A stretch of 50,879 nt of DNA from Desulfobulbus sp. (GTDB taxonomy: Bacteria; Desulfobacterota; Desulfobulbia; Desulfobulbales; Desulfobulbaceae): assembly GCF_030824455.1 (NCBI RefSeq), contig NZ_JAVBXR010000106.1, forward strand, positions 1 to 50,879, written 5' to 3'. Shown here piece by piece: positions 25,091-33,335 of this stretch. The position numbers and the translations under genes were made by a program. Position 1 is the first letter of the stretch. The number at the start of each line of letters is the position of its first letter. A model generated the notes under the pieces. That model was not told the origin of the DNA. It worked only from the letters and a program-made list of their open reading frames with translations, and did no database searches.

Positions 25091-25222
25091 TTTGTCATAT
25101 AAAGGCGAGATCTCTCCCTTCGGTCGAGATGACAAAAAATATGAACGTTGGCCAAGGGATAAAACAATCGTTTTTCAGGAGTTTCTTTGGGGCTTCGGCG
25201 AGCACAACGAGGCGGAATCCAC
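25091..25222 (+). repeat. Dispersed direct repeat, right copy
   Basis: This segment matches 15193-15325 in the same orientation over about 130 bases. It shares AAAGGCGAGATCTC, CTTCGGTCGAGATGAC, GGGATAAAACAATCGTT and AGGAGTTTCTTTGGGGCT. Similarity fades after about 25222, where the left copy continues into its own palindrome. Confidence 0.85.
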
Positions 25223-25371
25223 CAAAGACGTCAAGAAGGCCTTGGTGGACTCCATGCCGGAGATCTGTTCATTAGGATGTAGCGAGGAGCGAGGCGGGTG
25301 TTGCTGCAACGCTTTGACAAGGAGGACGTTGGCAAGGAAGGCGGAAGGCGCTGAATCTATATGACCAAAGA

Positions 25372-25395
25372 CGAGACAACGTTGCCGTTGTCTCG
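25372..25395. terminator. Hairpin downstream of the 25.4 kb gene
   Basis: CGAGACAACG (25372-25381) and CGTTGTCTCG (25386-25395) form a perfect 10-base stem with a 4-base loop, about 45 bases after the stop of the minus-strand gene ending at 25441. A terminator is likely, although the following T-content is low. Confidence 0.5.
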
Positions 25396-25440
25396 CCAAA
25401 CAGGCCACACCCTCAAACCCGCCCCCCTTGTGGGAGCGAT

Positions 25441-26292
25441 TCAAACTTGGGGCGCAAATCTTTGTTTGCCCTGCTCCTGCATGGCGACAATCCATTTGCG
25501 GATGCCCTGTTTCTCGGCACGCCAGCGGGGATAGTCCCGGGCCGACTGGAGGGCGGCGTACAGGGCCAGGCAGTTGTCCAGGCCCACCGTCTCCTCGATG
25601 GCCTCGGCGGGGAATTGCTCGTCCAGGTCGCCGGGTCGGGCTGTTTGCTGATAAAACGCCAGCCTGCCGAAATAAAAAACGAGCTGTTCCAAAACGTCCC
25701 AGAATTCTTCCCGCCAGACGGCAATGGTTTCGCTTGTCTGCAATCGTTGCAGGCCGGCGTTGAGATCGTCGACGGCAAAGGCCACCTGGGCGAACTGATA
25801 CCGGCCGTCCGCCGGCGGGGCATCGCCGTTGACCTCGTGCCAGGATACCAGGGCGTGGGCGCGGGTGGCGATCTTCATGGCCTGAAACTTGCTCCAGAGG
25901 AGAAACTCGTAATAGTATTCGGCAATGGCCTGATCCGCTTCAAACCGGTAGACGTTGCCGTGGTCGGCGCCGTACTGGCTGAGATTGCCCAGATGAACCA
26001 GTTCGGTCACCAGGGTGTGAATATAGGAAAGGCCGGAAACAGCGGCCTTGTTGACCAGAATCTTATGATTGCCGTTGGCGGAGGGATTATACGCCAGCCG
26101 CGCATTGCCGTTCTCCAGACCGAGGTGGGCGTAGTAGGCCGCGAGTTGTTCGCACTCGTCCGCGAAATTCTCGGTTTTGACGATCAGGGTCCGGTCCGCC
26201 AACCGCTCAAGGTCGACTTCTTTTTTGCCGATGAACCCCAGCGCCAGGTTGATCCGGTTGGTTTCCCCGGTGGAAAAATTGAACATCTCCAT
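25441..26292 (-). CDS. Protein of unknown function
   Basis: I do not recognise this 283-residue protein. It begins MEMFNFSTGETNRINLAL and appears to be a soluble alpha/beta protein without signal peptide or membrane segments. A conspicuous central stretch reads HTLVTELVHLGNLSQYGADHG, followed by AIAEYYYEFLLW. The spacing of His and acidic residues recalls a metal-binding helix, but it is not a canonical HExxH site. ATG at 26292 has GGAG at a 6-base spacing; ATG at 26304 is the alternative. It lies 72 bases after the C_GCAxxG_C_C gene on the same strand, so cotranscription is likely. Confidence 0.75.
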   Translation of the reverse strand: MEMFNFSTGETNRINLALGFIGKKEVDLERLADRTLIVKTENFADECEQLAAYYAHLGLENGNARLAYNPSANGNHKILVNKAAVSGLSYIHTLVTELVHLGNLSQYGADHGNVYRFEADQAIAEYYYEFLLWSKFQAMKIATRAHALVSWHEVNGDAPPADGRYQFAQVAFAVDDLNAGLQRLQTSETIAVWREEFWDVLEQLVFYFGRLAFYQQTARPGDLDEQFPAEAIEETVGLDNCLALYAALQSARDYPRWRAEKQGIRKWIVAMQEQGKQRFAPQV

Positions 26293-26364
26293 AACACGCT
26301 CCATGACAATCAATGAAAAAAGGCAGCCTGAGACAGACTGCCTTGCATCCTGCAACGACTGCGT

Positions 26365-26871
26365 TTATTTCGCGGCGTTTTTTTCCGCTTCTTTTGCAGC
26401 CATAACCTTCGCTTCCTGCTCCAGCAACTCGCCCAGGGCCCTGGCGGTTTCGCCGACCACGGTGATGCAGTGCTGCCGGCGACTCTCCGGATTGCCGTAA
26501 AAATCTTTGACCTGATCCCGGTCCATCCAGTCGACCCGGGCGATCTGACAGCAGTTAATGCCGCCGTGGGCTGCAGTTAGCTCCTCAAATTGTTTCATCA
26601 CTGCCTTGGTGGCGGCCCACATCCGCGGATTTTCCTTCTCCTCCAGACTGGAGCGGCTGTACAGGCTGCCGATGACGCTGACCGCGCCCACCAGGGCTCC
26701 GCAGATGTTGCCTGTGCCGCCGATGCCGCCGCCAAAGGCCCCGAGGGCTTTGATCACCGAGGGGTCGTTGACGCCGAGTTTTTCGAGGCCGATCATCGCC
26801 AGCACCTGACTGCAGTGCATCCGTTTCGTAAAGAGGTCTATCGCCTTGTCGCGCATTTCATCCGGCTGCAT
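26365..26871 (-). CDS. C_GCAxxG_C_C family protein (predicted redox protein)
   Basis: The 168-residue protein matches the Cys-pattern family whose motif order is C, then a Gly-rich stretch with GCAxxG, then C and C. Here this is KRMHCSQ, ALGAFGGGIGGTGNICGALVGA, GINCCQI and RRQHC. The C-terminus is a Lys/Glu/Ala-rich helix. Members are common in anaerobes and are often near redox or metal genes; the biochemical role is not established. It probably forms a two-gene unit with the downstream unknown gene. The start at 26871 has a suitable GGAGG upstream. Confidence 0.9.
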   Translation of the reverse strand: MQPDEMRDKAIDLFTKRMHCSQVLAMIGLEKLGVNDPSVIKALGAFGGGIGGTGNICGALVGAVSVIGSLYSRSSLEEKENPRMWAATKAVMKQFEELTAAHGGINCCQIARVDWMDRDQVKDFYGNPESRRQHCITVVGETARALGELLEQEAKVMAAKEAEKNAAK

Positions 26872-27023
26872 CCTGTCCTCCCTGCATTGAGTTTGAAGGT
26901 GAAATAGAGTATGAACGGGCTGAATGTACCCGATTCCCTCTGGGCGCGCATTGCGATTTTACCGCAAAGCCCCTGATAACGCTGTTTTTTCCGGGGCAAC
27001 AGATCCTGCCTCTGTTTGCAGGA

Positions 27024-27695
27024 ATGCTGACCAAGCTAAACAATATGTTCAACACCCCTGTTGTTGTTTTTGACTTTGAAACCACCGGCATGTCGCCGAC
27101 CTACGGCGACCGGCCAATCGAGGTGGGAGCGGTGCGGATTGAAAACGAGCGCATCGTCGACCGATTTCAAGAGCTGATGAATCCCGGTTTTCGCATCAAC
27201 GGGTTCATCGAATCCCTGACCGGAATCAGCAATCGACTGGTGGCCCAGGCGCCGCCCTGCGAAACGGTCATGGCCCGATTTGCCGACTGGATCGGCGACG
27301 CGCCCCTGGCGGCCCACAACGCCGGTTTTGACCGCAAATTCCTCGACGCCGAACTGGCCCTGATCGGTCGGAGTCGGGAAAACCCCATGGCCTGCACAGT
27401 CCTTGCGGCGCGCAGACTCTTCCCCGAATCCCCCAACCACAAACTGGCCACACTGGTCGGCCATCTGGGCATCTGCACCGACGGGACCTTTCACCGCGCC
27501 CTAGCCGATGCCGAGATGACCGGCCAGCTGTGGATCGCCATGACCGACCTGCTGCGCGAACGCTACGGCCTGGACGAGATTCCCTTCACCCTGATCCAGG
27601 AACTAACGCGGATCGCTCGCGCCAAGGTGGATCGCTATGTGCGCGCCTATGCCGACCGACAAGCGAGCAGCCTCGCCAGCACCAACACGCCATGA
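27024..27695 (+). CDS. DEDDh 3'-5' exonuclease (DnaQ/PolC-like)
   Basis: The 223-residue RNase T/DnaQ-fold nuclease has Exo I FDFETTG (first Asp and Glu of the DEDD set), Exo II in AHNAGFDRKFLD and Exo III in HRALADAEMT, the H-x4-D form. The fold occupies about residues 12-175. The C-terminal tail of about 45 residues is not recognisable. It lacks helicase or polymerase domains and so resembles stand-alone proofreading-like exonucleases. ATG at 27024 or 27045 could be the start; both have poor ribosome sites. Confidence 0.92.
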   Translation: MLTKLNNMFNTPVVVFDFETTGMSPTYGDRPIEVGAVRIENERIVDRFQELMNPGFRINGFIESLTGISNRLVAQAPPCETVMARFADWIGDAPLAAHNAGFDRKFLDAELALIGRSRENPMACTVLAARRLFPESPNHKLATLVGHLGICTDGTFHRALADAEMTGQLWIAMTDLLRERYGLDEIPFTLIQELTRIARAKVDRYVRAYADRQASSLASTNTP

Positions 27696-27755
27696 TTCCG
27701 TTTCTATTTCAATAATGAAACGCGTTTACACCAGAGAACGCGAGAGGGCCGGCGA

Positions 27756-27837
27756 CCGTAGCCCGGATGCAGCCTGCGGAATCCGGGGTTTGATGTGAGG
27801 TGTTCCCGGATTCCGTTGCACTTCATCCAGGCTACGG
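27756..27837. repeat. Palindromic repeat (CGTAGCCCGGATG...CATCC.GGCTACG type)
   Basis: An imperfect palindrome of about 82 bases has left arm CCGTAGCCCGGATGCAG... and right arm ...CTTCATCCAGGCTACGG, with GGAATCCGGG matched by CCCGGATTCC inside. It forms a long hairpin in the gap between the exonuclease gene and the convergent glycerophosphodiesterase gene. Elements with this sequence are widespread intergenic repeats in many Proteobacteria. Confidence 0.85.
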
Positions 27838-27938
27838 GTTGGAACAAGGATTCAAACCGCGTAAAGCCGGCGCCTCAAACAATATCTGCAGGCGACTGCT
27901 CGGCATTCCGTTAAAAACGGCTCATCAGTAATTTTTTT

Positions 27939-28820
27939 TCAGAGACAAGGTTTGGGAAAATCGGTAAAAACGCCGGTTGCGCCGAAGGCAAAAAGCTGGC
28001 GCTGACGGCCGGGATCGTTGACGGTGAAGACGTTGACCGCAAAACCCGCCGCGCGCAGAGTTGTCACCAGGGCTTGGTCGGTGACGTCGTCTGCCGGATG
28101 GTAGGCGCAGGCCCCGAGATCGCGCAGGTAGGAGGTGAGATCGGGAGGATGGACGCCTTCCTGCAAGGCGGCGACCGCGATCTCCGGGGCCGTCTGCCGG
28201 CAGGCGCGGAGGGCGTGGTGGTTGAAGGAAGAAACGATTACCTGGGCGCTGGCGCCGGCGGCCCGAACGTCGGCGACAACCTGGGCGACCAGGGCGTCAT
28301 TGAGCCGGGTTTGCCCCATGTCTTTGAGCTCGACATTGAGCGGCATCTGGTTGCCGACCGCCCAGGCCAGGGTCTCGGCCAGGGTGGGCAGCTGTTGCGG
28401 CATCAGGTCGCGCAACAGCTTGCCGTCCACCACTCCCTTGCTGATGGATGAAAAGGGATCGGCGGCCAGGAACCAGGAGCCGACATCAAGCCTCCGCAGC
28501 TGGGCAAGGCTCCAGTCGCGGAGCGCCAGGTTGCTCACACCCAGTTCCGGGGCCAATGCAGCGGCGTTGCTGGTCCGGGCCAGATGGTCGTCGTGAAACA
28601 CCACTGCCACACCGTCGGCGCTCAGCTGGACGTCGAGCTCCACCATGTCGCTGCGTCCCAGGCTGTGGGCAAAGGCGCAGAGGGTGTTTTCCGGATAGCA
28701 GGCTCGGTAGCCGCGATGGGCAATGACTAGCTGCCGGTTGGCGAGGCGATTAAAAAAATCGCACGCCGGTTCTGTCATTCCTGCAGCCGTCTGCTCCTTG
28801 GAACCCATCGGTAAGCTCAC
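27939..28820 (-). CDS. Glycerophosphodiester phosphodiesterase
   Basis: This enzyme hydrolyses glycerophosphodiesters to glycerol-3-phosphate and an alcohol. It has a TIM-barrel GDPD domain over nearly its whole length: IAHRGYRACYPENTLCAF with the catalytic His-Arg, ELDVQLSADG with the metal-binding Glu/Asp, VVFHDD with the second catalytic His, and NVELKD near the middle. No signal peptide is visible, so it is probably cytoplasmic. I use GTG at 28820, which overlaps the stop of the upstream AT-rich gene (GTGA); ATG at 28808 or 28778 are alternatives. Confidence 0.93.
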   Translation of the reverse strand: MSLPMGSKEQTAAGMTEPACDFFNRLANRQLVIAHRGYRACYPENTLCAFAHSLGRSDMVELDVQLSADGVAVVFHDDHLARTSNAAALAPELGVSNLALRDWSLAQLRRLDVGSWFLAADPFSSISKGVVDGKLLRDLMPQQLPTLAETLAWAVGNQMPLNVELKDMGQTRLNDALVAQVVADVRAAGASAQVIVSSFNHHALRACRQTAPEIAVAALQEGVHPPDLTSYLRDLGACAYHPADDVTDQALVTTLRAAGFAVNVFTVNDPGRQRQLFAFGATGVFTDFPKPCL

Positions 28821-29380
28821 TTGCCCGCGCTGCTTGCGGGCCCAGTGAAGTGTTTTGTTATCTTTCTTATTTTATTATTAATATTTACAATGTATTTACA
28901 CTGCTCACTTTCTTCACTCTTAAATTCTTTACTAACATCAACTTGTGCAAATGCAAAAAATTCCCCTACAGCATCATTAACACCTTTACGCATTTTAAGG
29001 GTTAATTCATAATCGTTCGAAGAGTTAAATACGATGTATTCATTCACTGCGGAATATACTTTGTAGGCAGCAACTCTCATTTGATTATCCGATATTATTT
29101 GGACCTCACTAAAAATTGTTAGATAATTTATATAGTCGTCTTCTTGGCAATTACAGCTTGAATAAATATATTTCTGGGTGATAATTTGAGATTGCGCAAT
29201 GAATTCAATGTATTTACATTTTCTTTCTCCCTGTGAAATGTAATACCGATTTATCTTTTCTTTATGTCGCTCATTACTATGGGTTTTCTTTAATACAAAA
29301 TACCCTGAAACCGCTGCAATTAAAGAGCCAAGGCCTATTTTTATAGCTGTATCTAATACTTCAACAAGAGTGATAGGCAT
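28817..29380 (-). CDS. AT-rich orphan gene, membrane-anchored protein of unknown function
   Basis: The 187-residue protein has one N-terminal hydrophobic segment (IKIGLGSLIAAVSGYFVL), then a long Lys/Asn/Ile/Tyr-rich cytoplasmic-type helical region with two close Cys (SCNC). Base composition differs sharply from all neighbours: the 60 bases from 28921 are about 30% GC, whereas flanking genes are strongly GC-rich. The gene sits between two operon-like minus-strand genes, and its stop overlaps the GTG of the phosphodiesterase gene. No family is recognisable. A recently acquired single-gene insert is the best explanation. Confidence 0.75.
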   Translation of the reverse strand: MPITLVEVLDTAIKIGLGSLIAAVSGYFVLKKTHSNERHKEKINRYYISQGERKCKYIEFIAQSQIITQKYIYSSCNCQEDDYINYLTIFSEVQIISDNQMRVAAYKVYSAVNEYIVFNSSNDYELTLKMRKGVNDAVGEFFAFAQVDVSKEFKSEESEQCKYIVNINNKIRKITKHFTGPASSAGK

Positions 29381-29410
29381 GTTTATTTTTTGTTTTTGAA
29401 CATAACAGGT

Positions 29411-30100
29411 TTATTGCACCACCAAGCGGCGTTTTTGGACGGCGCCGTCTGGCCCGGCAATCATCAGATCGCTGAGTTCATTGCGATCATCGGCTTTGGG
29501 CGGGAAATGCGTGTGCAGCAACGCGCCTATCTCTGCAATCACCGCGCACAGGGACTCGCACTGGCGGTTTTCCCTGATGCCGCGGACCAGCGCATCGACA
29601 AAGGCCTGCCAGACCTGCGGATTCAGTTGCTCATTGATGCCCCGATCACCAAGGATCCACACCTTGCGTTCAAGCACCGAGATGTAAATCAACACGCCGG
29701 TCGCATCTCTGGTGGCCTGCAATCCTTCTGCGTGAAAATGGGCCAGGGCCGCCCGTTCCACCTCCTCTTCCGCTCGTAGTCGACCAATACACAGCCGGAG
29801 CAGCGCCGGATAACGCATCAACGGACGCGCCGCCAAAAAGAAGAGCGGAAAATAGATGAGAAAGAGCCACAAGACTTCGCCCCGCCACCACAGCAGCACA
29901 CTGGTGGCAAAGGCGGCGAGCAGCGCGGCGGGCAAGGCCAGCAGGGCCGCCCCGATGAACACGGCTTCGGGGTAGGCGTGACTGGACGAAACCACCATCG
30001 GCACGATTTCTCCTGTGGTCTGCTGCTCCACCGCATGGATCGTCCGGGTGATCTGTTGCTGTTCTTCCCCGGTGAAAAATTGTTGCGCCAGCATGTGCAT
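29411..30100 (-). CDS. TPM-domain membrane protein
   Basis: The 229-residue protein has an N-terminal part with EEQQQITRTIHAVEQQTTGEIVPMVV, the beginning of a TPM (YgcG-type) domain. Two hydrophobic helices are inserted (about residues 50-100), and the rest of the TPM domain follows (GVLIYISVLERKVWILGDRGI). I chose ATG at 30100 because AGGAGG lies nine bases upstream; ATG at 30109 abuts that site and overlaps the previous gene. It is the third gene of a lemA-TPM-TPM unit, an arrangement found in many bacteria and connected with envelope stress and photosystem-like assembly, but without a fixed function. Confidence 0.85.
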   Translation of the reverse strand: MHMLAQQFFTGEEQQQITRTIHAVEQQTTGEIVPMVVSSSHAYPEAVFIGAALLALPAALLAAFATSVLLWWRGEVLWLFLIYFPLFFLAARPLMRYPALLRLCIGRLRAEEEVERAALAHFHAEGLQATRDATGVLIYISVLERKVWILGDRGINEQLNPQVWQAFVDALVRGIRENRQCESLCAVIAEIGALLHTHFPPKADDRNELSDLMIAGPDGAVQKRRLVVQ

Positions 30101-30102
30101 TG

Positions 30103-30984
30103 TCACCATCCTCCTGAAGCGCCTCCGCCGCCAAACCCGCCGCCACCGCCGCTGAAGCCGCCTCCGCCGCGAAAACTGCCGCCGCCGAACCCTGGAAATA
30201 TGCCGCCGGAGCGGTGGATGCCGGAAGTCCCGGCCAGGATGCTGGCGATGAATGCGCCCAACATGCCGACCGGAATGAGCAGCACCGTAATCAGCCAGCC
30301 AAACAGGCCAGAGAACAGGGCCGCCGCCAGCACAGGGGCAAACACGCCGCCCAAACCAATGGCCAGCGGTCTCTTCCATTTGAAGACATTGCCGATAAAG
30401 AACAGACCAACAACCAGGAAGACAAGAAATCCGCCCGGATCCTGTTGCCCGGATCGACGGGTCGAATCGCCTTTGCCCGCATATTCGCCTTTGACGGCGG
30501 CAATCATCGCCGACACGCCGTCAATCACGCCCTGGTCAAAAGCCCCCCGCCGGAACGCCGGCACGATCTTCTCCCGAATAATGCGGCCGGCAACAAGATC
30601 GGTCAACCGGCCTTCCAGCCCGTAGCCCGACTCGATGCGAACCTTGCGGTCATTGACCGCAATCAGCAGCAAGGCGCCGTTATCAACCCCTTTTTGCCCA
30701 ATCTTCCAGGTTTCGGCCACCTTGAGCGCATACTCCTCTAAAACGGCCCCATCCAGGCTGGGAATGGTGAGGACGACGATCTGGGTGGAATCGCTTTGCT
30801 CCAGGACCTGCAGGGAATGGTCAAGCAGGCGGACCGAACCCGGCGAGAGGACATGCGCGAGATCGTTGACCCTGCCGGTCAGGGGCGGAACCTCCAGGGC
30901 CAGCGAGGGAGCGATCAACCCGCTTGCGGCCAGCAGGAGCAGGGCGACAAACGGCAGCACGATGAAGCAGCGAACGATCTTCAT
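30103..30984 (-). CDS. TPM-domain protein, YgcG family
   Basis: The 293-residue protein has a signal sequence (MKIVRCF then a hydrophobic core to about residue 30). A periplasmic TPM domain follows, with GRVNDLAHVLSPGS, IVVLTIPSLDG and KVRIESGYGLEG. Then come two or three membrane helices (about 195-260) and a glycine-rich tail of GGG/SGG/FGG units ending in GGW. This architecture is diagnostic for the YgcG/TPM family. It follows lemA with 16 bases between the coding regions, and its stop lies two bases from the next gene's start. Confidence 0.92.
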   Translation of the reverse strand: MKIVRCFIVLPFVALLLLAASGLIAPSLALEVPPLTGRVNDLAHVLSPGSVRLLDHSLQVLEQSDSTQIVVLTIPSLDGAVLEEYALKVAETWKIGQKGVDNGALLLIAVNDRKVRIESGYGLEGRLTDLVAGRIIREKIVPAFRRGAFDQGVIDGVSAMIAAVKGEYAGKGDSTRRSGQQDPGGFLVFLVVGLFFIGNVFKWKRPLAIGLGGVFAPVLAAALFSGLFGWLITVLLIPVGMLGAFIASILAGTSGIHRSGGIFPGFGGGSFRGGGGFSGGGGGFGGGGASGGW

Positions 30985-31000
30985 AGCAAATTCCCCAAGG

Positions 31001-31588
31001 TTAAAATTTGACCTTGGGCGCTTCCTTGGCCTCGGTCGCGGCCTTGAAATATTCCTTGCGCTCGAGATGGAGCAGAAAATTATTGGTCATACTTTCCGGA
31101 AATTTGCGAATCGACGCGTTAAAGATTTCGACCGCCTGATTGTACCGCTGGCGGGCGACGTTGATCCGGTTTTCCGTGCCTTCCAACTGGTTCTGCAAAT
31201 CAAGGAAATTTTGATTGGCTTTCAGGTCCGGATACCGTTCCGACACCGCCATCAACCGGGCCAGGGACGAACTCAGACTGCCCTGGATTTCCTGCAGTTG
31301 CTGCATGGCCGCAGGATTGGACAGATCTTTGGTGGTCAGTTGCACCGAGGTCGCCTTGGAACGGGCGTTGATCACTGCTTCCAGGGTCTCCTTTTCGTGG
31401 GAAGCGTATCCTTTGACGGTTGCAACCAGGTTGGGGATCAGATCGGCCCGCCGCTGCAAATTCGACTCAATATCGCCCCAGGCCTTGAATACGGCCTCCT
31501 CTTTGGTCTGCAGGGAGTTGTATCCACACCCGGAAACCATCACCAACATCATCAGCGCGGTTACCAGTCGAGCGGCTGTTCTTTTCAC
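31001..31588 (-). CDS. lemA: LemA family protein (lipoprotein)
   Basis: This 195-residue LemA protein has a lipoprotein signal peptide ending in a lipobox (VMVSGC), so it is probably anchored in a membrane by its N-terminal Cys. The body is a long helical bundle with the family segments [20 protein letters not shown] and [17 protein letters not shown], and [16 protein letters not shown] toward the end. The start is GTG at 31588, supported by AAGGAGAATGCC just upstream; an upstream in-frame ATG at 31681 would bury that site and spoil the signal peptide. It is the first gene of the lemA-TPM-TPM unit. Confidence 0.9.
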   Translation of the reverse strand: MKRTAARLVTALMMLVMVSGCGYNSLQTKEEAVFKAWGDIESNLQRRADLIPNLVATVKGYASHEKETLEAVINARSKATSVQLTTKDLSNPAAMQQLQEIQGSLSSSLARLMAVSERYPDLKANQNFLDLQNQLEGTENRINVARQRYNQAVEIFNASIRKFPESMTNNFLLHLERKEYFKAATEAKEAPKVKF

Positions 31589-31647
31589 GGCATTCTCCTT
31601 TGGTTCATAAAGGGAGGGAAAGATTCCCAGGATGACAGGGGTTTGGT

Positions 31648-32277
31648 TTACGATTTTTTGCTTTCCCGGGCAAGAATCCACTGCACCGCATCCTGCAAAT
31701 CCTCGGCCACGTAATGGGGCTGCACCGGCTGGGTCGGGCCGATGTAACAGGCGTCGCCCCGGCCATAGCCGGTCAGCACCAGAACGGTGGTTGCGCCGAC
31801 GGCGGCCCCGCAGCGCAGGTCGGACCAGCGGTCGCCAACCATATAGGAACGCGCCAGATCCAGCCCCAGCTCGGCCGCCGCCTGTTCGAGCAGCCCGGTT
31901 TTGGGTTTGCGGCAGTTGCAGGCCAAGCGGAACCGTTCTTCTTTGGCCTCGGGATGGTGCGGGCAGATGTAGAGGCCGTCGATGCGGGCGCCCTCAAGGG
32001 CCAGTTGGCGGCGCATTTTTTCATGCACCTCGTCGAGCAGAGATTCGGGAAAATAGCCGCGTGCCAGACCTGACTGGTTGGTGACCACCGCCACCGGCAG
32101 ACCGGCCTGGTTCAGGCTGCGGATCGCCTGCCCCACACCCGGCAGCAGATGAAAACGGGTGATGTGGTTGATATAGCCCATCTGTTCGTTGATGGTGCCG
32201 TCGCGGTCAAGAAAGACCGCCGGCCGGCGGGTGGTCGGGTCGGTTGCTTTGCTTGATGCAAGCTGATCGGTCATCAT
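31648..32277 (-). CDS. gmhB: D-glycero-beta-D-manno-heptose 1,7-bisphosphate 7-phosphatase GmhB
   Basis: GmhB removes the 7-phosphate in the ADP-heptose branch of LPS inner-core synthesis. The 209-residue HAD enzyme has FLDRDGTIN (nucleophile Asp and acid/base Asp), VTNQSG, the family-specific zinc loop ICPHHPEAK...ACNCRKP, and MVGDRWSDL. The zinc-binding Cys/His set separates GmhB from other HisB-type phosphatases. ATG at 32277 overlaps the waaF stop (ATGA), consistent with one operon. Context with heptosyltransferase WaaF supports the LPS role. Confidence 0.95.
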   Translation of the reverse strand: MMTDQLASSKATDPTTRRPAVFLDRDGTINEQMGYINHITRFHLLPGVGQAIRSLNQAGLPVAVVTNQSGLARGYFPESLLDEVHEKMRRQLALEGARIDGLYICPHHPEAKEERFRLACNCRKPKTGLLEQAAAELGLDLARSYMVGDRWSDLRCGAAVGATTVLVLTGYGRGDACYIGPTQPVQPHYVAEDLQDAVQWILARESKKS

Positions 32278-33335
32278 GCCTCCGCAAGAATGCGCTGCAC
32301 TGCGGCGAAGACCTCGTCGCTTTCGATCAGTTTCATGCAGCGGAAGTGTTTTTCCGGACAATGGGTCTTTTTGCAGGGGCTGCAGGGCAGCGACTTGCGA
32401 ATCACCACCGCATTGTCGGCGTAGGGGCCGGTGGCGATGTGGTCGGTGGAACCGAAAATGGCCGCCAGCGGGGTATGCAGAGCAGCCGCCACATGCATCA
32501 GGCCGGAATCGTTGGTCACGAACACGTCGCATTCGCCGATCAGGGCCATGGCCTCGATCAGGCTGGTGGCCCCGGTGAGATCAATCATCCGCGAGGCGGC
32601 CGAACCCGCTGCGGCAATCACGGCGGCTGCGGTTTCACGGTCGGCGGCGCTGCCAAAGAGCACGATCCGGGCCTCGCTGCCGCGACACAGCATCTGGGCC
32701 AGTTCGCCATACTTCTCGGCCGGCCAGCGTTTGGCCGGACCAAAGGCGGCGCCGGGGTTGAAACCGATCAAGGGCGTCGCGCCCACCCGAACGCCGCTCA
32801 ACTCGTGCATCCGTTGCTTGACGCGGTCGATCTGGTCGCCGGGAATGAACAGCTCCAGCTCGTTGGGCGCGGGTTGCAACCCCAGGCCAAGCAGAATCCG
32901 CTGGTAATAATGCACCTCATGTTTCTTGTTCAACTCTGTGACTTTGCGCACCCCGTGGGTGAGCAGCAGGCCCCGGCCGTCGGTGGTGTAGCCGGCCCGA
33001 ATCGGAATGCCTGCCGCCAGGGTGATCAGAGCCGCCTCAAAGGCGTTTTGCAGCAAAATCGCGCAGTCAAACTGCTCCTGACGCAGTTCGCCCGCCAGCT
33101 GCAGCATCCCTTTCACGCCTTGGTGCCGGCCTTTTTTCTCATAGATGATCAGCCGATCCACCCGGGGACTGTAGCGAAAGACGTCGCTGACCCATGGATG
33201 CGCCAGCAGGGTGATCTCGCTTTCCGGAAAATTCTCGCGGATGGTGCGCACCGCCGGGGTGGACATCACCGCGTCGCCGATCCAGTTGGTGGAACGCACC
33301 AGGATTTTTTTGGGATGCAGGGGCAGGGATTTCAT
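32274..33335 (-). CDS. waaF: ADP-heptose:LPS heptosyltransferase II WaaF
   Basis: This glycosyltransferase family 9 enzyme adds the second heptose to the LPS inner core. The 353-residue protein begins with the typical KILVRSTNWIGDAVMSTPAV and has the C-terminal ADP-heptose-binding segment VFVTNDSGLMHVAAALHTP. A Cys-rich patch (PCSPCKKTHCPEKHF) near the end is also typical of WaaF. Starting at 33335, it overlaps the end of the ycaO/TPR gene by four bases. It acts at the cytoplasmic face of the inner membrane. Confidence 0.95.
   Translation of the reverse strand: MKSLPLHPKKILVRSTNWIGDAVMSTPAVRTIRENFPESEITLLAHPWVSDVFRYSPRVDRLIIYEKKGRHQGVKGMLQLAGELRQEQFDCAILLQNAFEAALITLAAGIPIRAGYTTDGRGLLLTHGVRKVTELNKKHEVHYYQRILLGLGLQPAPNELELFIPGDQIDRVKQRMHELSGVRVGATPLIGFNPGAAFGPAKRWPAEKYGELAQMLCRGSEARIVLFGSAADRETAAAVIAAAGSAASRMIDLTGATSLIEAMALIGECDVFVTNDSGLMHVAAALHTPLAAIFGSTDHIATGPYADNAVVIRKSLPCSPCKKTHCPEKHFRCMKLIESDEVFAAVQRILAEA

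Larger units (their letters stand above)
24968..25440. other. Gene-free spacer carrying the second dispersed repeat
   Basis: This gap of about 470 bases lies between the CheB-CheR gene and the gene at 25441. It holds the repeat copy at 25091-25222 and a hairpin at 25372-25395. No open frame in it has recognisable protein character. Confidence 0.6.
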
